The notes: generated by a model from the sequence alone, not told the origin. Shown: positions 5,785-14,290, counted from the first letter of the stretch. The stretch: DNA of 17,910 nt from Alphaproteobacteria bacterium (GCA_020851915.1 JADZBT010000092.1:1-17910); one strand, 5' to 3'. Numbers and translations are program-made.

Positions 5785-7941
5785 TCAGTCGGCGAGATTC
5801 TTGAGGGAGATGCGGAAGGTAAGCGAAGTGGCGGGTTCGATGTCACGGTCGCGGGTGAACTCCCTGTTCATATTGATGAGAAAGCTCAGGCATTCATTCG
5901 TGAACACCAATCCGGCTCCGCCGGAAATCATGCCGCCAGTCTCGGATAAATCTCTACGCCCGTTGGTCACAAAAGTCCAGCGATCCGACAGCGCGTAAGA
6001 AGCCGCCGCCGCCAGCTCGCGGCGATCGGAAAGATTGGGGTCATTGTTGAGCGAGATATAGGTAAGGTCGAGGCCGACGGGATCCATATCGATCCATGTA
6101 TTCACTTCGTTACGGCGCGGGGATAGATCGTTCTCCGCCAGACGGAAGCGATAGCTGAGGCTCGCGCGGTCATAGTAGGTGGTGATGCGCCCGACATAAT
6201 CTGAGAACAGGTCGTCCGGGTTGTCGCCGAAGGCGAAGCTGTCGTCCGTCTTCAGTCGGTAGCTTTGGCCGAACAGGAAATTGGTGTAGCGGTCGGCATC
6301 GAGGTTCAGGCTGCCGCGCAGGCCGTAATTGACGCGCGGGCCGCTCTCTACGCGGTCGCGGCCCGTCGAGCGGTTGGTGTTGAACAGGTTGGAATCGGAG
6401 AACTCTAGCACCTGACTGTCTTCGTTGGGTATTTCATCCGGGTTCGAGCCGTAGGGGCTGACGATGACCGCAGCGGTGGGCTCCAGCGTCACCGAGCCGC
6501 GCTGCATCGCGGCGATCAGCGGGTAGCGCCATGCCACCGACAACTCCGGCAGCAGGCGGCCCGCATAGGTGTCCTCCTGACCGCTGGAGGTGAGCGCGTT
6601 GTTCAGCGAATAGCCGTCACTGTGCAGCGCCGCCGTCACGTCGAATATCTGGCCGCCCGAAGAGAGCAGGGAGCGCTTCCATCCACCCGACAGCGATACG
6701 CGGCGGCTCTCGGCCCCAAGGCTGCGGTAGAGCAGCATCGCGCCGCTTTCGACGAACGCGCGGCCTCCCGCATAGGTGGGGGCGGATTCGTAGTAGTGCG
6801 ATACATGCGGCAGGATGAACGGCGTGGTGGCCGGGTCGTCCTCGATGTTCAGGCCCTGAAACGCCAGCCCTTCCACGCTGGTGTAATTGCGCTTGTCGAT
6901 GCCTTCGAGATAGACCCGCGAGGTGAGGGAGTCCTCGTTGCCGAAATCGTAGCGGCGTAGGTAGGTGTCGTTCGACGCCCACTTGCCGTTGAAGCCCCAG
7001 GCCCAGTGGTCGCTCATCTCGAAGCGGCCCTCGCCCCTCAGATGCCCGCGCAGGTCGCGCCCAGAGATCGCCTCGCCCGTGAGCGGGTCGCGCTGCTGCG
7101 GGTTCGTGATGCTGCCGCCGATCTCGTACTGCCCTTTCGAGGTAAGGTGGCGGAATTCGCCGATCATCACCGGCCCCTCGTCGGTGGTGATCATCGGGGT
7201 GAGGGTGGCGTCCATCTCCGGCGCGATGTTCACATAATAGGGAACCTGCGTCGTGGCGCCGAGGCTTGACGATACCGAGAAGGTCGGCACGAGGAATCCG
7301 CTCTGTCGGCCGGCGTTGGGCGTCGGATGCGAGAAATAGGGGGTGTAGAGTACCGGCACGCCGTACATCTCAAGCCACGCATTGCGATAGTGCATCCACT
7401 GCTCGGATTCGTCGATGGTGATCTTGTTGGCCTTGAGCTGCCACAGCGGATCCTTGCTCTCGCCGGTGGTTTCGTCGTGGCAGATCTTGCAAGGGGAATA
7501 CACGGCCTTGTCCAGTTCGGTGACATATTCGTTCACGCGACGGCCCTCGGTGGCGGCCACCAGCGAGTTATCGCTCAGCCGCGCGCGGAGCTGTTTCGCC
7601 ACGCCTTCCTTGAGGTCGTCCTTGAGGCGCACTTCCTGCGCGAAATAGACGTTGCCGTTGGGTTCGAGGATGCTCACATTCCCCATGGCCGTGACAATGC
7701 CGGAAGTCTTGTCATAGCTCAGGCTGTCGCTACGCAGGATGCGCTCGCCCTGTACCACCTCGACATGCCCCGTTGCCGTGACCACGTTGCGATCCTGCTC
7801 GTAGTGCATCTCCTCGGCTTCGATGTAGACGGGCGAATCTTCGAGCTTTTCTGCCTGTGCGGCGGGGGCATAAAATGCCGCCAGCACGCCGCATACCGCA
7901 ACGCACGCACACAGGGATCGGGGGTGGCGTAACTTCTCCAT
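5785..7941 (-). CDS. lptD: LPS assembly outer-membrane protein LptD
   Basis: A 718-aa outer-membrane beta-barrel that with LptE inserts LPS into the outer leaflet. Residues 1-30 are a signal peptide (ending APAAQA). The N-terminal OstA/LptA-like jellyroll follows (about 35-135, VYIEAEEMHYEQDRNVVTATGHVEV). The LptD C-terminal domain contains the conserved WLEMYGVPVLYTPYFSHPTP segment and many alternating barrel strands up to the end LTFRISLKNL. The mature protein has only three cysteines, C151 and C154 (SPCKIC) and C684, against four in E. coli LptD, so the disulfide pattern differs. The start ATG at 7941 has no clear ribosome binding site but gives a good signal peptide. It heads an lptD-surA-rsmA operon; its upstream region carries a DnaA box. 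Confidence 0.95.
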   Translation of the reverse strand: MEKLRHPRSLCACVAVCGVLAAFYAPAAQAEKLEDSPVYIEAEEMHYEQDRNVVTATGHVEVVQGERILRSDSLSYDKTSGIVTAMGNVSILEPNGNVYFAQEVRLKDDLKEGVAKQLRARLSDNSLVAATEGRRVNEYVTELDKAVYSPCKICHDETTGESKDPLWQLKANKITIDESEQWMHYRNAWLEMYGVPVLYTPYFSHPTPNAGRQSGFLVPTFSVSSSLGATTQVPYYVNIAPEMDATLTPMITTDEGPVMIGEFRHLTSKGQYEIGGSITNPQQRDPLTGEAISGRDLRGHLRGEGRFEMSDHWAWGFNGKWASNDTYLRRYDFGNEDSLTSRVYLEGIDKRNYTSVEGLAFQGLNIEDDPATTPFILPHVSHYYESAPTYAGGRAFVESGAMLLYRSLGAESRRVSLSGGWKRSLLSSGGQIFDVTAALHSDGYSLNNALTSSGQEDTYAGRLLPELSVAWRYPLIAAMQRGSVTLEPTAAVIVSPYGSNPDEIPNEDSQVLEFSDSNLFNTNRSTGRDRVESGPRVNYGLRGSLNLDADRYTNFLFGQSYRLKTDDSFAFGDNPDDLFSDYVGRITTYYDRASLSYRFRLAENDLSPRRNEVNTWIDMDPVGLDLTYISLNNDPNLSDRRELAAAASYALSDRWTFVTNGRRDLSETGGMISGGAGLVFTNECLSFLINMNREFTRDRDIEPATSLTFRISLKNLAD

Positions 7942-7962
7942 GGGAGCATGCTTAACATATGT

Positions 7963-7998
7963 TGTGGAATAGTCCAGCCCGGAGGCGAGTTATCCACA
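7963..7998 (+). promoter_or_regulatory. DnaA-box cluster between lptD and the unknown 8103 gene
   Basis: TTATCCACA at 7990-7998 is a perfect DnaA 9-mer. TGTGGAATA at 7963-7971 is a minus-strand box with two mismatches (TATTCCACA). CCACA-ATA-TGTGG (7994-8006) also forms a dyad around the perfect box. An AT-rich run (8010-8075) follows. Either DnaA-dependent control of lptD and/or the unknown gene, or chance; too few boxes for a confident replication origin. Confidence 0.4.
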
Positions 7999-8027
7999 AT
8001 ATGTGGTGGGCCTATTTCACTAAAAAA

Positions 8028-8043
8028 TTAACAATTCTGTAAC
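8028..8043 (+). promoter_or_regulatory. Candidate CtrA box (8 of 9 positions)
   Basis: TTAA-CAATTCT-GTAAC matches the CtrA consensus TTAA-N7-TTAAC with one mismatch. It lies about 30 bp from the DnaA box and 60-100 bp upstream of the unknown gene. One-mismatch sites are expected about once by chance in a window of this size, so support is weak on its own. Confidence 0.25.
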
Positions 8044-8102
8044 CTAAATCGAGGTAAAATAATGTAGTATTAAACCATTACCGGCCAGAAGTGGGTTGTT
8101 TT

Positions 8103-8570
8103 ATGGTACAAACATTCGCAGACGAGTTCGAGGGAGATGGGGATATGAACGCAGCCCTCAATGACCCGGAATTTTTCGATGCCTCGCAGGGTCTGCTGGA
8201 TAATGACGTGAAACTCGCGGATGGCGAAAAGGGTGCGGGCGCGAACAAGATACCGCCCCAGAAAATATCGCTGAAGCAGCTTGAGAACATATATAAGAAC
8301 ATACAGGGCGAACGTGCCGCAGGTGGTAGCGCGTTCAACTCGAATCTGCTGGATTACCTTGAATTACTGGCGGCCAATGTACCGGGCGATCTGGGCCAGC
8401 AGTTCCTGGCGCTCCATGAACGCGCAGAGAATCTGGTGAAAGTGAATGTTCCCGGCGATCATGGGTTCGGTGAGATCGAGAAGCGGGCGATAGACCATGA
8501 ACTGCAACTGGGAATGATGGAGTTGAGGAAATACCTCGACGAACAGCTCAGCAAGCAGAAACGCGCCTAG
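8103..8570 (+). CDS. Hypothetical protein, 155 aa, between lptG and lptD
   Basis: A soluble, acidic protein with no signal peptide or membrane segment. The first 20 residues are rich in D and E, the middle (about 50-75) has PPQKISLKQLENIYKNIQGE, and the C-terminal 60 residues (LLDYLELLAANVPGDLGQQFLALHERAENL ... ELQLGMMELRKYLDEQLSKQKRA) look largely helical. I do not recognise the family. The start is open: ATG at 8103 has a poor ribosome binding site, a GTG at 8091 is also possible, and ATG at 8145 (MNAALNDPEFF, 141 aa) has AGGGAG 8 nt upstream and may be the true start. It is on the strand opposite to the flanking lpt genes, with its own AT-rich upstream region bearing DnaA- and CtrA-like sites. 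Its stop lies 8 bp from the lptG stop. Confidence 0.75.
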   Translation: MVQTFADEFEGDGDMNAALNDPEFFDASQGLLDNDVKLADGEKGAGANKIPPQKISLKQLENIYKNIQGERAAGGSAFNSNLLDYLELLAANVPGDLGQQFLALHERAENLVKVNVPGDHGFGEIEKRAIDHELQLGMMELRKYLDEQLSKQKRA

Positions 8571-8578
8571 GATTTTTT

Positions 8579-9688
8579 CTAGCCGTCCTCCAGATGCAAT
8601 AGCACCGCGACCCCCACGAACAGGCTGATGAAGGCCGGGGCCCATGCCGCGAGGAATACCGGCAAGGTCTGCGACAATCCCAGCGCCCGCACGATATCCG
8701 ACAGGAAATAGATCATGAATCCCACGAACACGCCGGTGGAGAGTAGCACGCCCGTGCCGCCGATGCGCGGCGGCTTGAGCGAGAATATCGCCCCCACGAA
8801 TACCATCGCGCAGAGGAACAGGGGTAGCGACAATATCGCATGCCAGTGTAGCTCGTGGCGGATGGCCGAGAATCCTGCGGCCTGAAGTGTTTCGATGAAT
8901 CCCGGGAGTTTCCAGAACGACATGGTTTCCGGCGAGGAGAAGCTGTTCTGTATCTGTGATACGGTGAGGTTGGTGGAAAGCTCGTAATGCTCCTTACGAT
9001 GCGCGGGATCCTTCGGCGAGGTGATCAGCACGTTATCGAGCAGCCAGTGGCCTTCCATGAGTCGCGCGGTCTCGGCGTCCACCCGCTGCTCGAATGCGCC
9101 GCCGGTGTCGAACTTATAGATGGTGACGTCATACATCATCATGTCCTTCTGCGATGCGCGCAGGGCGTGGACGATGGTTTCGGCCTCGTGACCATCCTCC
9201 GTTTCGTCGATCTGCCTGAGCCACAGGCCGGAGGACGATACGGCAAGCATGCTGGCGCGTCCTTTCAGGTATTTGCCCTCCAGCTGTTCGTATTTGGAGA
9301 GCATGACCGACGCCAGCGGATTGAACGCGACGACGATGAAGACGCCGATGGCGAAGGCCAGCACCACCGGCGGCGTGAGGAATTGCCAGACGGAGATGCC
9401 CGCCGAGCGCGCGACGATCAGCTCGTGCGAGCGGGTAAGGCGCGAGAGCGTCAGGATGCCGCCGATAAGCACGGCAAAAATGATGATCTGCTGGAGGGCG
9501 TCGGGTAATTTAAGCAGCGCCATCTCTATGACCATGCCGAACGAGGTGGCGTCGTGGCTCGACGCACGGCGCAGCAACTCGATGATGTCCACCAGAAACA
9601 GCAGGCCGCCCATGACCGCCATCACCACCGCGATGCTGCTCAGATATTGCCGCCCGATATAGACGGAAAGGGTAAGCGGCACACGCAT
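8579..9688 (-). CDS. lptG: LPS export ABC transporter permease LptG
   Basis: A 369-aa inner-membrane permease of the YjgP/YjgQ family. With LptF and the ATPase LptB it lifts LPS from the inner membrane onto the LptC/LptA bridge. Transmembrane helices at about 8-30, 60-85, 98-125 (N-terminal half) and three more in the last 100 residues flank a periplasmic beta-jellyroll (about 135-265). Conserved elements include LSRLTRSHELIVARSAGIS, the cytoplasmic coupling region. The length matches E. coli LptG (360 aa). Its ATG overlaps the lptF stop by one base (TGATG), which indicates translational coupling. The 3' end converges with the unknown 8103-8570 gene with an 8-bp gap. Confidence 0.93.
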   Translation of the reverse strand: MRVPLTLSVYIGRQYLSSIAVVMAVMGGLLFLVDIIELLRRASSHDATSFGMVIEMALLKLPDALQQIIIFAVLIGGILTLSRLTRSHELIVARSAGISVWQFLTPPVVLAFAIGVFIVVAFNPLASVMLSKYEQLEGKYLKGRASMLAVSSSGLWLRQIDETEDGHEAETIVHALRASQKDMMMYDVTIYKFDTGGAFEQRVDAETARLMEGHWLLDNVLITSPKDPAHRKEHYELSTNLTVSQIQNSFSSPETMSFWKLPGFIETLQAAGFSAIRHELHWHAILSLPLFLCAMVFVGAIFSLKPPRIGGTGVLLSTGVFVGFMIYFLSDIVRALGLSQTLPVFLAAWAPAFISLFVGVAVLLHLEDG

Positions 9689-10827
9689 CAGGCGGCTCCC
9701 CCGGATTCACGGAGGAAGCTGGGGCGCTGTGGTATCTGCCATTGCTGCACCCGTTGCAGGAAGCGAACGCTCAGCCAACATGGCAGCAGTACGTTGGCAT
9801 ACATGAGGATCACCGCAAAGCCGTTGCTGGCGGCGATACTGGTGGCGCTGATGCCCAGACCGACCACGCCGATGGCGATGGTGTTCCCCACGCCGATGCG
9901 CTTGAATTGCCCACGCCGGTTGAACTGCCCGGACAGCAGCGCCGCCAGCGCCAGCAAGGTCAGCCCCATGCTGTAAAGCGGCCAGGTAAGCCGTTGATGC
10001 CCTTCGGCACGCAGTTTGAGCAGCAGGTTGTCGGGCGTGTCGTCCTGAGGGAAGAACAATTCGGTCAGATAGCGTTCTTTCGGCTCTCGCCAGCGCGAGG
10101 TGGCGGCCTTGGCGTAGATGCTGAGATCCAGCGAATAGCGGTCGAAATGTAGTAGCGACAACTGCCCGCGATCCGGATCGACGGCCTGCTGGTTGCCCTG
10201 CGACAGGATGAAGCGCGGCCCTGCCGGGGTCTGCACCAGCTTGCCTTCTTCGGCCATCAGGGTGACGCGGTGCTCGGGATCACGCCCGTCATGCACGAAG
10301 ATGCCCTTGAGCGTGCCGTTCTGGAGCTTCTGGCGGATATAGACGGTCAGCCCGTCGATGGGCGTATTGAACACTTCCTCCTGCAGCAGCAGCGAGGCAT
10401 AATTGTTGCGGATGAAGCTCTGCATATCCTTGAATTCGCGGTAGGACGCAGGCAGCAGCCACAGCGAGATGAGGTAGCCCAGCAGCGTCACCCCCGCCGC
10501 CACGATGAGCGCGGGGCGGGCGAGCTGCATCTTGCTGAGGCCGACATTCTCCAGCACCACCAACTCGCTCTCGACCAGCAGCTTATTATAGGAGTAGAGC
10601 ACCGCGATGAACAGCGACAGCGGCAGGATAAGCCCCAGCAGCGAGGGCATCATCAGCAGCGTGAAATAAAGGAAGGTAGCGATACTCAGGCCCTTGTTGA
10701 CGATGAGATCGATAAAGCGCAGCGATTGCGCCAGCCAGATGATACCCGTGAGGCTCAGCGTGACGAACAGCGTCGGCCCCAGCAGCAGCCGGATGAGGTA
10801 GCGGGTATAGGTGTTCACCTGAAACAT
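9688..10827 (-). CDS. lptF: LPS export ABC transporter permease LptF
   Basis: A 379-aa inner-membrane permease, partner of LptG. It has helices near residues 10-35, 50-80 and 100-122, a large periplasmic domain (about 125-265) and three C-terminal helices. The coupling segment SELVVLENVGLSKMQLARPA is the equivalent of the one in LptG. The start at 10827 (MFQVNTYTRYLI) is preferred over a GTG two codons earlier: AAGAG sits 7 nt upstream of the ATG. It is the first gene of lptFG, divergent from pepA over 81 bp, an arrangement widespread in proteobacteria. It lies apart from lptD because the unknown plus-strand gene is inserted between. Confidence 0.93.
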   Translation of the reverse strand: MFQVNTYTRYLIRLLLGPTLFVTLSLTGIIWLAQSLRFIDLIVNKGLSIATFLYFTLLMMPSLLGLILPLSLFIAVLYSYNKLLVESELVVLENVGLSKMQLARPALIVAAGVTLLGYLISLWLLPASYREFKDMQSFIRNNYASLLLQEEVFNTPIDGLTVYIRQKLQNGTLKGIFVHDGRDPEHRVTLMAEEGKLVQTPAGPRFILSQGNQQAVDPDRGQLSLLHFDRYSLDLSIYAKAATSRWREPKERYLTELFFPQDDTPDNLLLKLRAEGHQRLTWPLYSMGLTLLALAALLSGQFNRRGQFKRIGVGNTIAIGVVGLGISATSIAASNGFAVILMYANVLLPCWLSVRFLQRVQQWQIPQRPSFLRESGGAA

Positions 10828-10835
10828 AATCACTC

Positions 10836-10864
10836 TTGGCTTACGGCGTCTTTGATTGTATCAC
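10836..10864 (+). promoter_or_regulatory. Weak sigma70-like promoter candidate for pepA
   Basis: TTGGCT (10836-10841) and TATCAC (10859-10864) are 17 bp apart, each 4/6 to consensus. The -10 overlaps the -10 proposed for the divergent lptF promoter, so only one of the two directions may be served at a time. Confidence 0.3.
10855..10863 (-). promoter_or_regulatory. Extended -10 promoter candidate for lptFG
   Basis: On the minus strand TGA-TACAAT (10855-10863) fits an extended -10 (TGnTATAAT, one mismatch). No good -35 sits at 16-18 bp. The predicted start near 10848 would give a leader of about 20 nt. Confidence 0.35.
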
Positions 10865-10908
10865 TGGACACGTTATTTCCCCGTTTTACCCACACCGAAG
10901 AGGATAGC

Positions 10909-12402
10909 ATGAAACCCACTTTCGCCAAGCCGGATCTCTCAAAAGCCAAAACCGTCGTGGTCGGCATCTACGAGGGCGGCAGTCTAACCGCAGCCGCCAA
11001 AGAAGTCGACACCAAAGCGGGCGGGCTTATATCGAAGGCGGCGAAAAGCGGTGGCTTCAGCGGCAAGAAGGGCCAGTTCTCCGTGGTCGTTCCGGCGCGC
11101 GGATGGGACATGATCGTGCTGGCCGGTCTGGGCAAAGGCAAAGACCTCATCGACCTCGACATGCAGAACCTGGGCGGCGCGATCGTCAAGACGCTGAACG
11201 CCAAGCGCGTCGCCACGGCCTCGGTCGCGGTGGAGAAGTGGAAAGAGTGCAAGCTCTCCGAGGCGGACATCGCCGCGAACATCGCCTATGGCGCGACGTT
11301 GGGCGCGTACCGCTTCGACAAATACCGCACCAAGGAGGAAGACGACAAGAAGCCGACGCTGAAGGAACTCAGCCTCCAGACGGACGATGCGGCCAAGGCG
11401 AAGACGGCGTATGACCGCTTCGAGAAAATTGCCGAGGGCGTGCTGTTCACCCGCGATCTCGTGTCGGAACCGGCCAATGTCATCCACCCCGAATCGCTGG
11501 CCGGGGAGTGCAAAAAACTCACCAAGCTCGGCGTGAAGGTGAAGATACTGGGTGAATCCGAGATGAAGAAGCTCGGCATGGGCGCGCTGCTAGGCGTAGG
11601 GCAGGGCAGCGAATTCGAGTCGCAGCTCGTGGTGATGGAATGGAACGGAACCAAGGCGGCGAAGGGCGACAAGCCGCTGGCATTCGTCGGCAAGGGCGTG
11701 TGCTTCGATACCGGCGGTATCAGCATCAAGCCGTCCAACAACATGGAAGAGATGAAGTGGGACATGGGCGGCGCGGGCGCGGTCATCGGCCTGATGCATG
11801 CACTGGCCGCGCGTAAGGCGAAAGCGAACGTCGTGGGCGTGGTAGGGCTGGTGGAGAACATGCCGTCCGGCACGGCACAGCGTCCCGGCGACGTGGTCAC
11901 CTCCATGTCGGGACAGACCATCGAGGTCATCAACACCGACGCCGAAGGCCGCCTCGTGCTGGCCGATGCGCTGTGGTACACGCAGGATCGCTTCAAGCCG
12001 AAATTCATCGTTGATCTCGCCACGCTCACGGGAGCCATCATCACGGCGCTCGCCGGTGTGCGCGCGGGGTTGTTCTCCAATGACGACCAGCTCGCCGAGC
12101 GCCTCTTCAAGGCGGGCGAGGCGGTGGCCGAGCCGGTCTGGCGCTTCCCGCTGGGCGACGAATACGACAAGATGATCAACTGCGACATCGCCGACGTGCG
12201 TAACGTAGGCGACGGCAGCGGCGCGGGCAGCATCACCGCCGCGCAGTTCCTCCAGCGCTTCGTAAATGATACGCCGTGGGCGCATCTCGACATCGCGGGC
12301 GTGGCCTGGTCGAAGAAGGACAAGGACATAACCCCCAAAGGCGGCACAGGCTACGGCGTGCGCCTGCTGGAGCGCCTGGTGGCGGAGTATTACGAGAAAT
12401 AG
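10909..12402 (+). CDS. pepA: Leucyl aminopeptidase (M17 family)
   Basis: A 497-aa cytoplasmic two-metal aminopeptidase that removes N-terminal residues from peptides; E. coli PepA also binds DNA (XerCD recombination, carAB control), which cannot be inferred here. Catalytic residues line up with E. coli PepA at an offset of eight: metal ligands K262, D267, D285, D344 and E346, catalytic K274 and R348. The signature NTDAEGRL is at 342-349. The N-terminal macro-like domain (about 1-170) is complete. The start at 10909 is chosen for AGAGGA 5 nt upstream; the frame is open for 213 further codons only because it runs antisense to lptF. A family A palindrome and holC follow; pepA-holC adjacency is common in proteobacteria. 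Confidence 0.95.
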   Translation: MKPTFAKPDLSKAKTVVVGIYEGGSLTAAAKEVDTKAGGLISKAAKSGGFSGKKGQFSVVVPARGWDMIVLAGLGKGKDLIDLDMQNLGGAIVKTLNAKRVATASVAVEKWKECKLSEADIAANIAYGATLGAYRFDKYRTKEEDDKKPTLKELSLQTDDAAKAKTAYDRFEKIAEGVLFTRDLVSEPANVIHPESLAGECKKLTKLGVKVKILGESEMKKLGMGALLGVGQGSEFESQLVVMEWNGTKAAKGDKPLAFVGKGVCFDTGGISIKPSNNMEEMKWDMGGAGAVIGLMHALAARKAKANVVGVVGLVENMPSGTAQRPGDVVTSMSGQTIEVINTDAEGRLVLADALWYTQDRFKPKFIVDLATLTGAIITALAGVRAGLFSNDDQLAERLFKAGEAVAEPVWRFPLGDEYDKMINCDIADVRNVGDGSGAGSITAAQFLQRFVNDTPWAHLDIAGVAWSKKDKDITPKGGTGYGVRLLERLVAEYYEK

Positions 12403-12435
12403 GCGTTAGGGATTGGGCATCAGGCATTAGAAATA

Positions 12436-12517
12436 TGCCATACCGGCGAAGGCCGGTATCTTATCTATCCAGTAACGCTTGTGGATGCATGAGATCCCGG
12501 CCTGCGCCGGGATGGCA
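12436..12517. repeat. 82-bp palindromic element, second copy of family A (inverted)
   Basis: On the minus strand this copy has the same layout as 341-424: hairpin, GATCTCATGCATCC centre, AGATAAGAT, hairpin. The arms are TACCGGC-GAAG-GCCGGTA (left) and CCCGGC-CTGC-GCCGGG (right). The left stem has a pair of changes that preserve base pairing. It lies between pepA and holC and ends 16 bp before the holC start; the left hairpin followed by TCTTATCT could slow or end pepA transcription. Confidence 0.85.
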
Positions 12518-12532
12518 GAAATTGGAGAGGAT

Positions 12533-12985
12533 ATGACCGAGATCGGTTTCTATCATCTGACGCGCACACCGCTGGAACAGGCTGCTCCGAAGATATTGGA
12601 GAAGGCGCTGGCGGCGGATTTTCGCGTCGTGGTGCTGGGGGACTCGGAAGAACGTATCGACCAGCTCAACGAGCGCCTGTGGACCTATGACCCGGATTCG
12701 TTCCTGCCGCATGGTTCGGCACGGGACGGCATGCCGGAGGAACAACCCGTCTACCTCACCACGCTGGAGGAGAATCCTGCGGGCGCGACGGCGCTGATGG
12801 TCACCGATGGCCGCCAGCCGGAATTTCTCGCCACATTCGCGCGCGTGATGGATATGTTCGATGGGACGGACGAGGCGGCGATAGCAAGCGCTCGCCAGCG
12901 CTGGAAAGCTTATAAGGCCGCCGGGCATACGCTCACCTACTGGCAGCAGAACGATCGTGGCGGCTGGGAGAAGAAAGTAGCTTAA
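12533..12985 (+). CDS. holC: DNA polymerase III subunit chi
   Basis: A 150-aa subunit of the clamp-loader complex that links the replicase to SSB. Recognisable features: FYHLTRTPLEQAAPKILEKAL at the N-terminus, FRVVVLGDSEERIDQLNERLWTYDPDSFLPHG (about 32-62) and QPVYLTTLEENP (about 72-83), followed by the C-terminal region ending RQRWKAYKAAGHTLTYWQQNDRGGWEKK. The start at 12533 has GGAG 5 nt upstream; 18 further upstream codons are open but lie mostly inside the palindromic repeat. The length is typical (about 147-155 aa). Its stop codon overlaps the stop of the convergent helical-repeat gene (shared TTAA). Confidence 0.93.
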   Translation: MTEIGFYHLTRTPLEQAAPKILEKALAADFRVVVLGDSEERIDQLNERLWTYDPDSFLPHGSARDGMPEEQPVYLTTLEENPAGATALMVTDGRQPEFLATFARVMDMFDGTDEAAIASARQRWKAYKAAGHTLTYWQQNDRGGWEKKVA

Positions 12986-14034
12986 TCTTCCGGTTTGGAC
13001 ATGAAGAGGGAGAGGGCTTCTTTCAGCCTTACTCTGGCGTCGGCAACCACCTCTTTGGCTTTGTCCTGTGATTCCGCTGGCAGGGCCTTGGTGAGTTCTT
13101 CCGCTTTTTTCATGCGTGCCTCTCCTTGCGCGGGATCCAGGCGTGACATCAGGCACAGGATCATCACCTGTTCAAAATTATCGGTCTGCCGCCATAGCGC
13201 GGGGGAGAGCGCCTCGACCTGCGCCGTAGCGACAGGTGCGGGGTCTTCGTGCTTGCTGAACGGTATCTTGTTGAGCTTATAGGCGACATGCTTGCGGAAT
13301 ATGGGGTCGTCGATACCGCGCAGGATGGTCAGTATCTCCAGCACGTTGGAGGGGTAGAGCTGTCGGCTGAGGTTGGTGATCAGGCGATTGATCTCTCCGG
13401 GCTTGCCGGTTTCGGCCACCTGTTGCAGCAGTCCGTTGCGGAAGCTCCACATCGCCGTATCGCGCAGCCCGTCGAAATCCTCGACGTTCTTCTGCATCTC
13501 GACGATGCCGATGATGCCGCTGAGCCTCCGGGGGATGTAGGATATTTTCCAGTCCAGTTCCAGCGCCCGGGTGAATACGCGGTGGGCATCGTCCTTCAGT
13601 TCCAGGCGGTAATATTGCTCGCCGATATAGCGTAGGGTATTCCCCTGCGTGTAGTAATCATCAATGCTGCCAGCTTCTTTTTCAGCGAGGCGCAGGATGG
13701 AGATGCCTTCATCCTTTTTTTCCTCCTTGAGGAGGGTGGAGGCATAGTTTCTGAGAGCCACATTGCGCTCTTCAAGATCTTCAATGGCAAGGAAATGGTC
13801 GGTGCATTCGCCGAGGGTCGTGAAGGGGCACTCGAGTGCCTCCTTCTTCTCCTGCGTGGTGCGGGTATCTTTGGGTATCTTGGGTTTTGCCGGGCGTACG
13901 GATGGCCGCCGTACAGGCGGCTTCACGTAGTGGTGCGGGCGCACCTGACTGGCATGCACGGGCGCGGGATCCCCTGCCCAGAAGGTCAACGTCAGTATGC
14001 AGAGCGCACTAAATAACAGGGTGATGTTTTTCAA
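12982..14034 (-). CDS. Exported helical-repeat (TPR-like) protein, 350 aa, TTG start
   Basis: I propose a TTG start at 14032-14034 with GGAG 5-6 nt upstream; this gives a signal peptide MKNITLLFSALCILTLTFWAGDPAPVHA (residues 1-28 written in full here in two parts: MKNITLLFSALCILTL, TFWAGDPAPVHA). A basic, proline-rich linker follows (about 29-60), then paired helices of tetratricopeptide character (about 80-175: NVALRNYASTLLKEEKKDEG, YIGEQYYRLELKDDAHRVF, TRALELD) and further helices to the end. The role is unknown; a periplasmic scaffold or binding protein is likely. No family name can be assigned. It overlaps the upstream membrane-protein gene by 26 bp, with its ribosome binding site inside that gene, so translation should be coupled. 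The longer frame beginning at 14187 reads through the upstream gene and lacks a signal peptide. Confidence 0.75.
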   Translation of the reverse strand: MKNITLLFSALCILTLTFWAGDPAPVHASQVRPHHYVKPPVRRPSVRPAKPKIPKDTRTTQEKKEALECPFTTLGECTDHFLAIEDLEERNVALRNYASTLLKEEKKDEGISILRLAEKEAGSIDDYYTQGNTLRYIGEQYYRLELKDDAHRVFTRALELDWKISYIPRRLSGIIGIVEMQKNVEDFDGLRDTAMWSFRNGLLQQVAETGKPGEINRLITNLSRQLYPSNVLEILTILRGIDDPIFRKHVAYKLNKIPFSKHEDPAPVATAQVEALSPALWRQTDNFEQVMILCLMSRLDPAQGEARMKKAEELTKALPAESQDKAKEVVADARVRLKEALSLFMSKPED

Positions 14035-14290
14035 GCTTCTCCAGCTCCTGCTGTAGGCGGGTGTTCTTGATGCGCTGCCGCAGCTTCGCTTCCTGACGGT
14101 TGGTGGCCCCGGTGATCCAGATAAGGTATTGGCTGAGCAGCGGGCCGGTGAAGAACAGGGCGATGACCATGAGCTCTTCCGGCGCAAACGACGAAAATTC
14201 AGGCAAGCCGATATTGTAGACTACGACCGCGATGATCGTGAACAGCACCACATTCGAACTCATGGCGATAAAACGAAGAAACGGGTTCAT
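14009..14290 (-). CDS. Small membrane protein with C-terminal coiled coil, 93 aa
   Basis: Two transmembrane helices (about 8-30, FIAMSSNVVLFTIIAVVVYNI, and about 39-58, ELMVIALFFTGPLLSQYLIW) are followed by a charged helix (63-88, NRQEAKLRQRIKNTRLQQELEKLEK) predicted to be coiled-coil. The start at 14290 has AGGAAGG 7 nt upstream. It is the first gene of a two-gene unit with the exported helical-repeat protein, overlapping by 26 bp; the pair may work together at the membrane (inference). Family not recognised. Confidence 0.75.
   Translation of the reverse strand: MNPFLRFIAMSSNVVLFTIIAVVVYNIGLPEFSSFAPEELMVIALFFTGPLLSQYLIWITGATNRQEAKLRQRIKNTRLQQELEKLEKHHPVI

Noticed and set aside
7963..8075. 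Chromosomal replication origin
   Set aside because: One perfect and one imperfect DnaA box with an AT-rich tract is too little, and the usual origin-linked genes (dnaA, hemE, parAB, gidA) are absent.
10270..10908. N-terminal extension of the pepA frame by 213 codons
   Set aside because: The extension is antisense to lptF, is Gln/His/Arg-rich, and a good ribosome binding site precedes the ATG at 10909.
11286..12347. 353-aa minus-strand frame inside pepA
   Set aside because: Antisense shadow of an intact M17 peptidase; Ser/Pro-rich low-complexity product.
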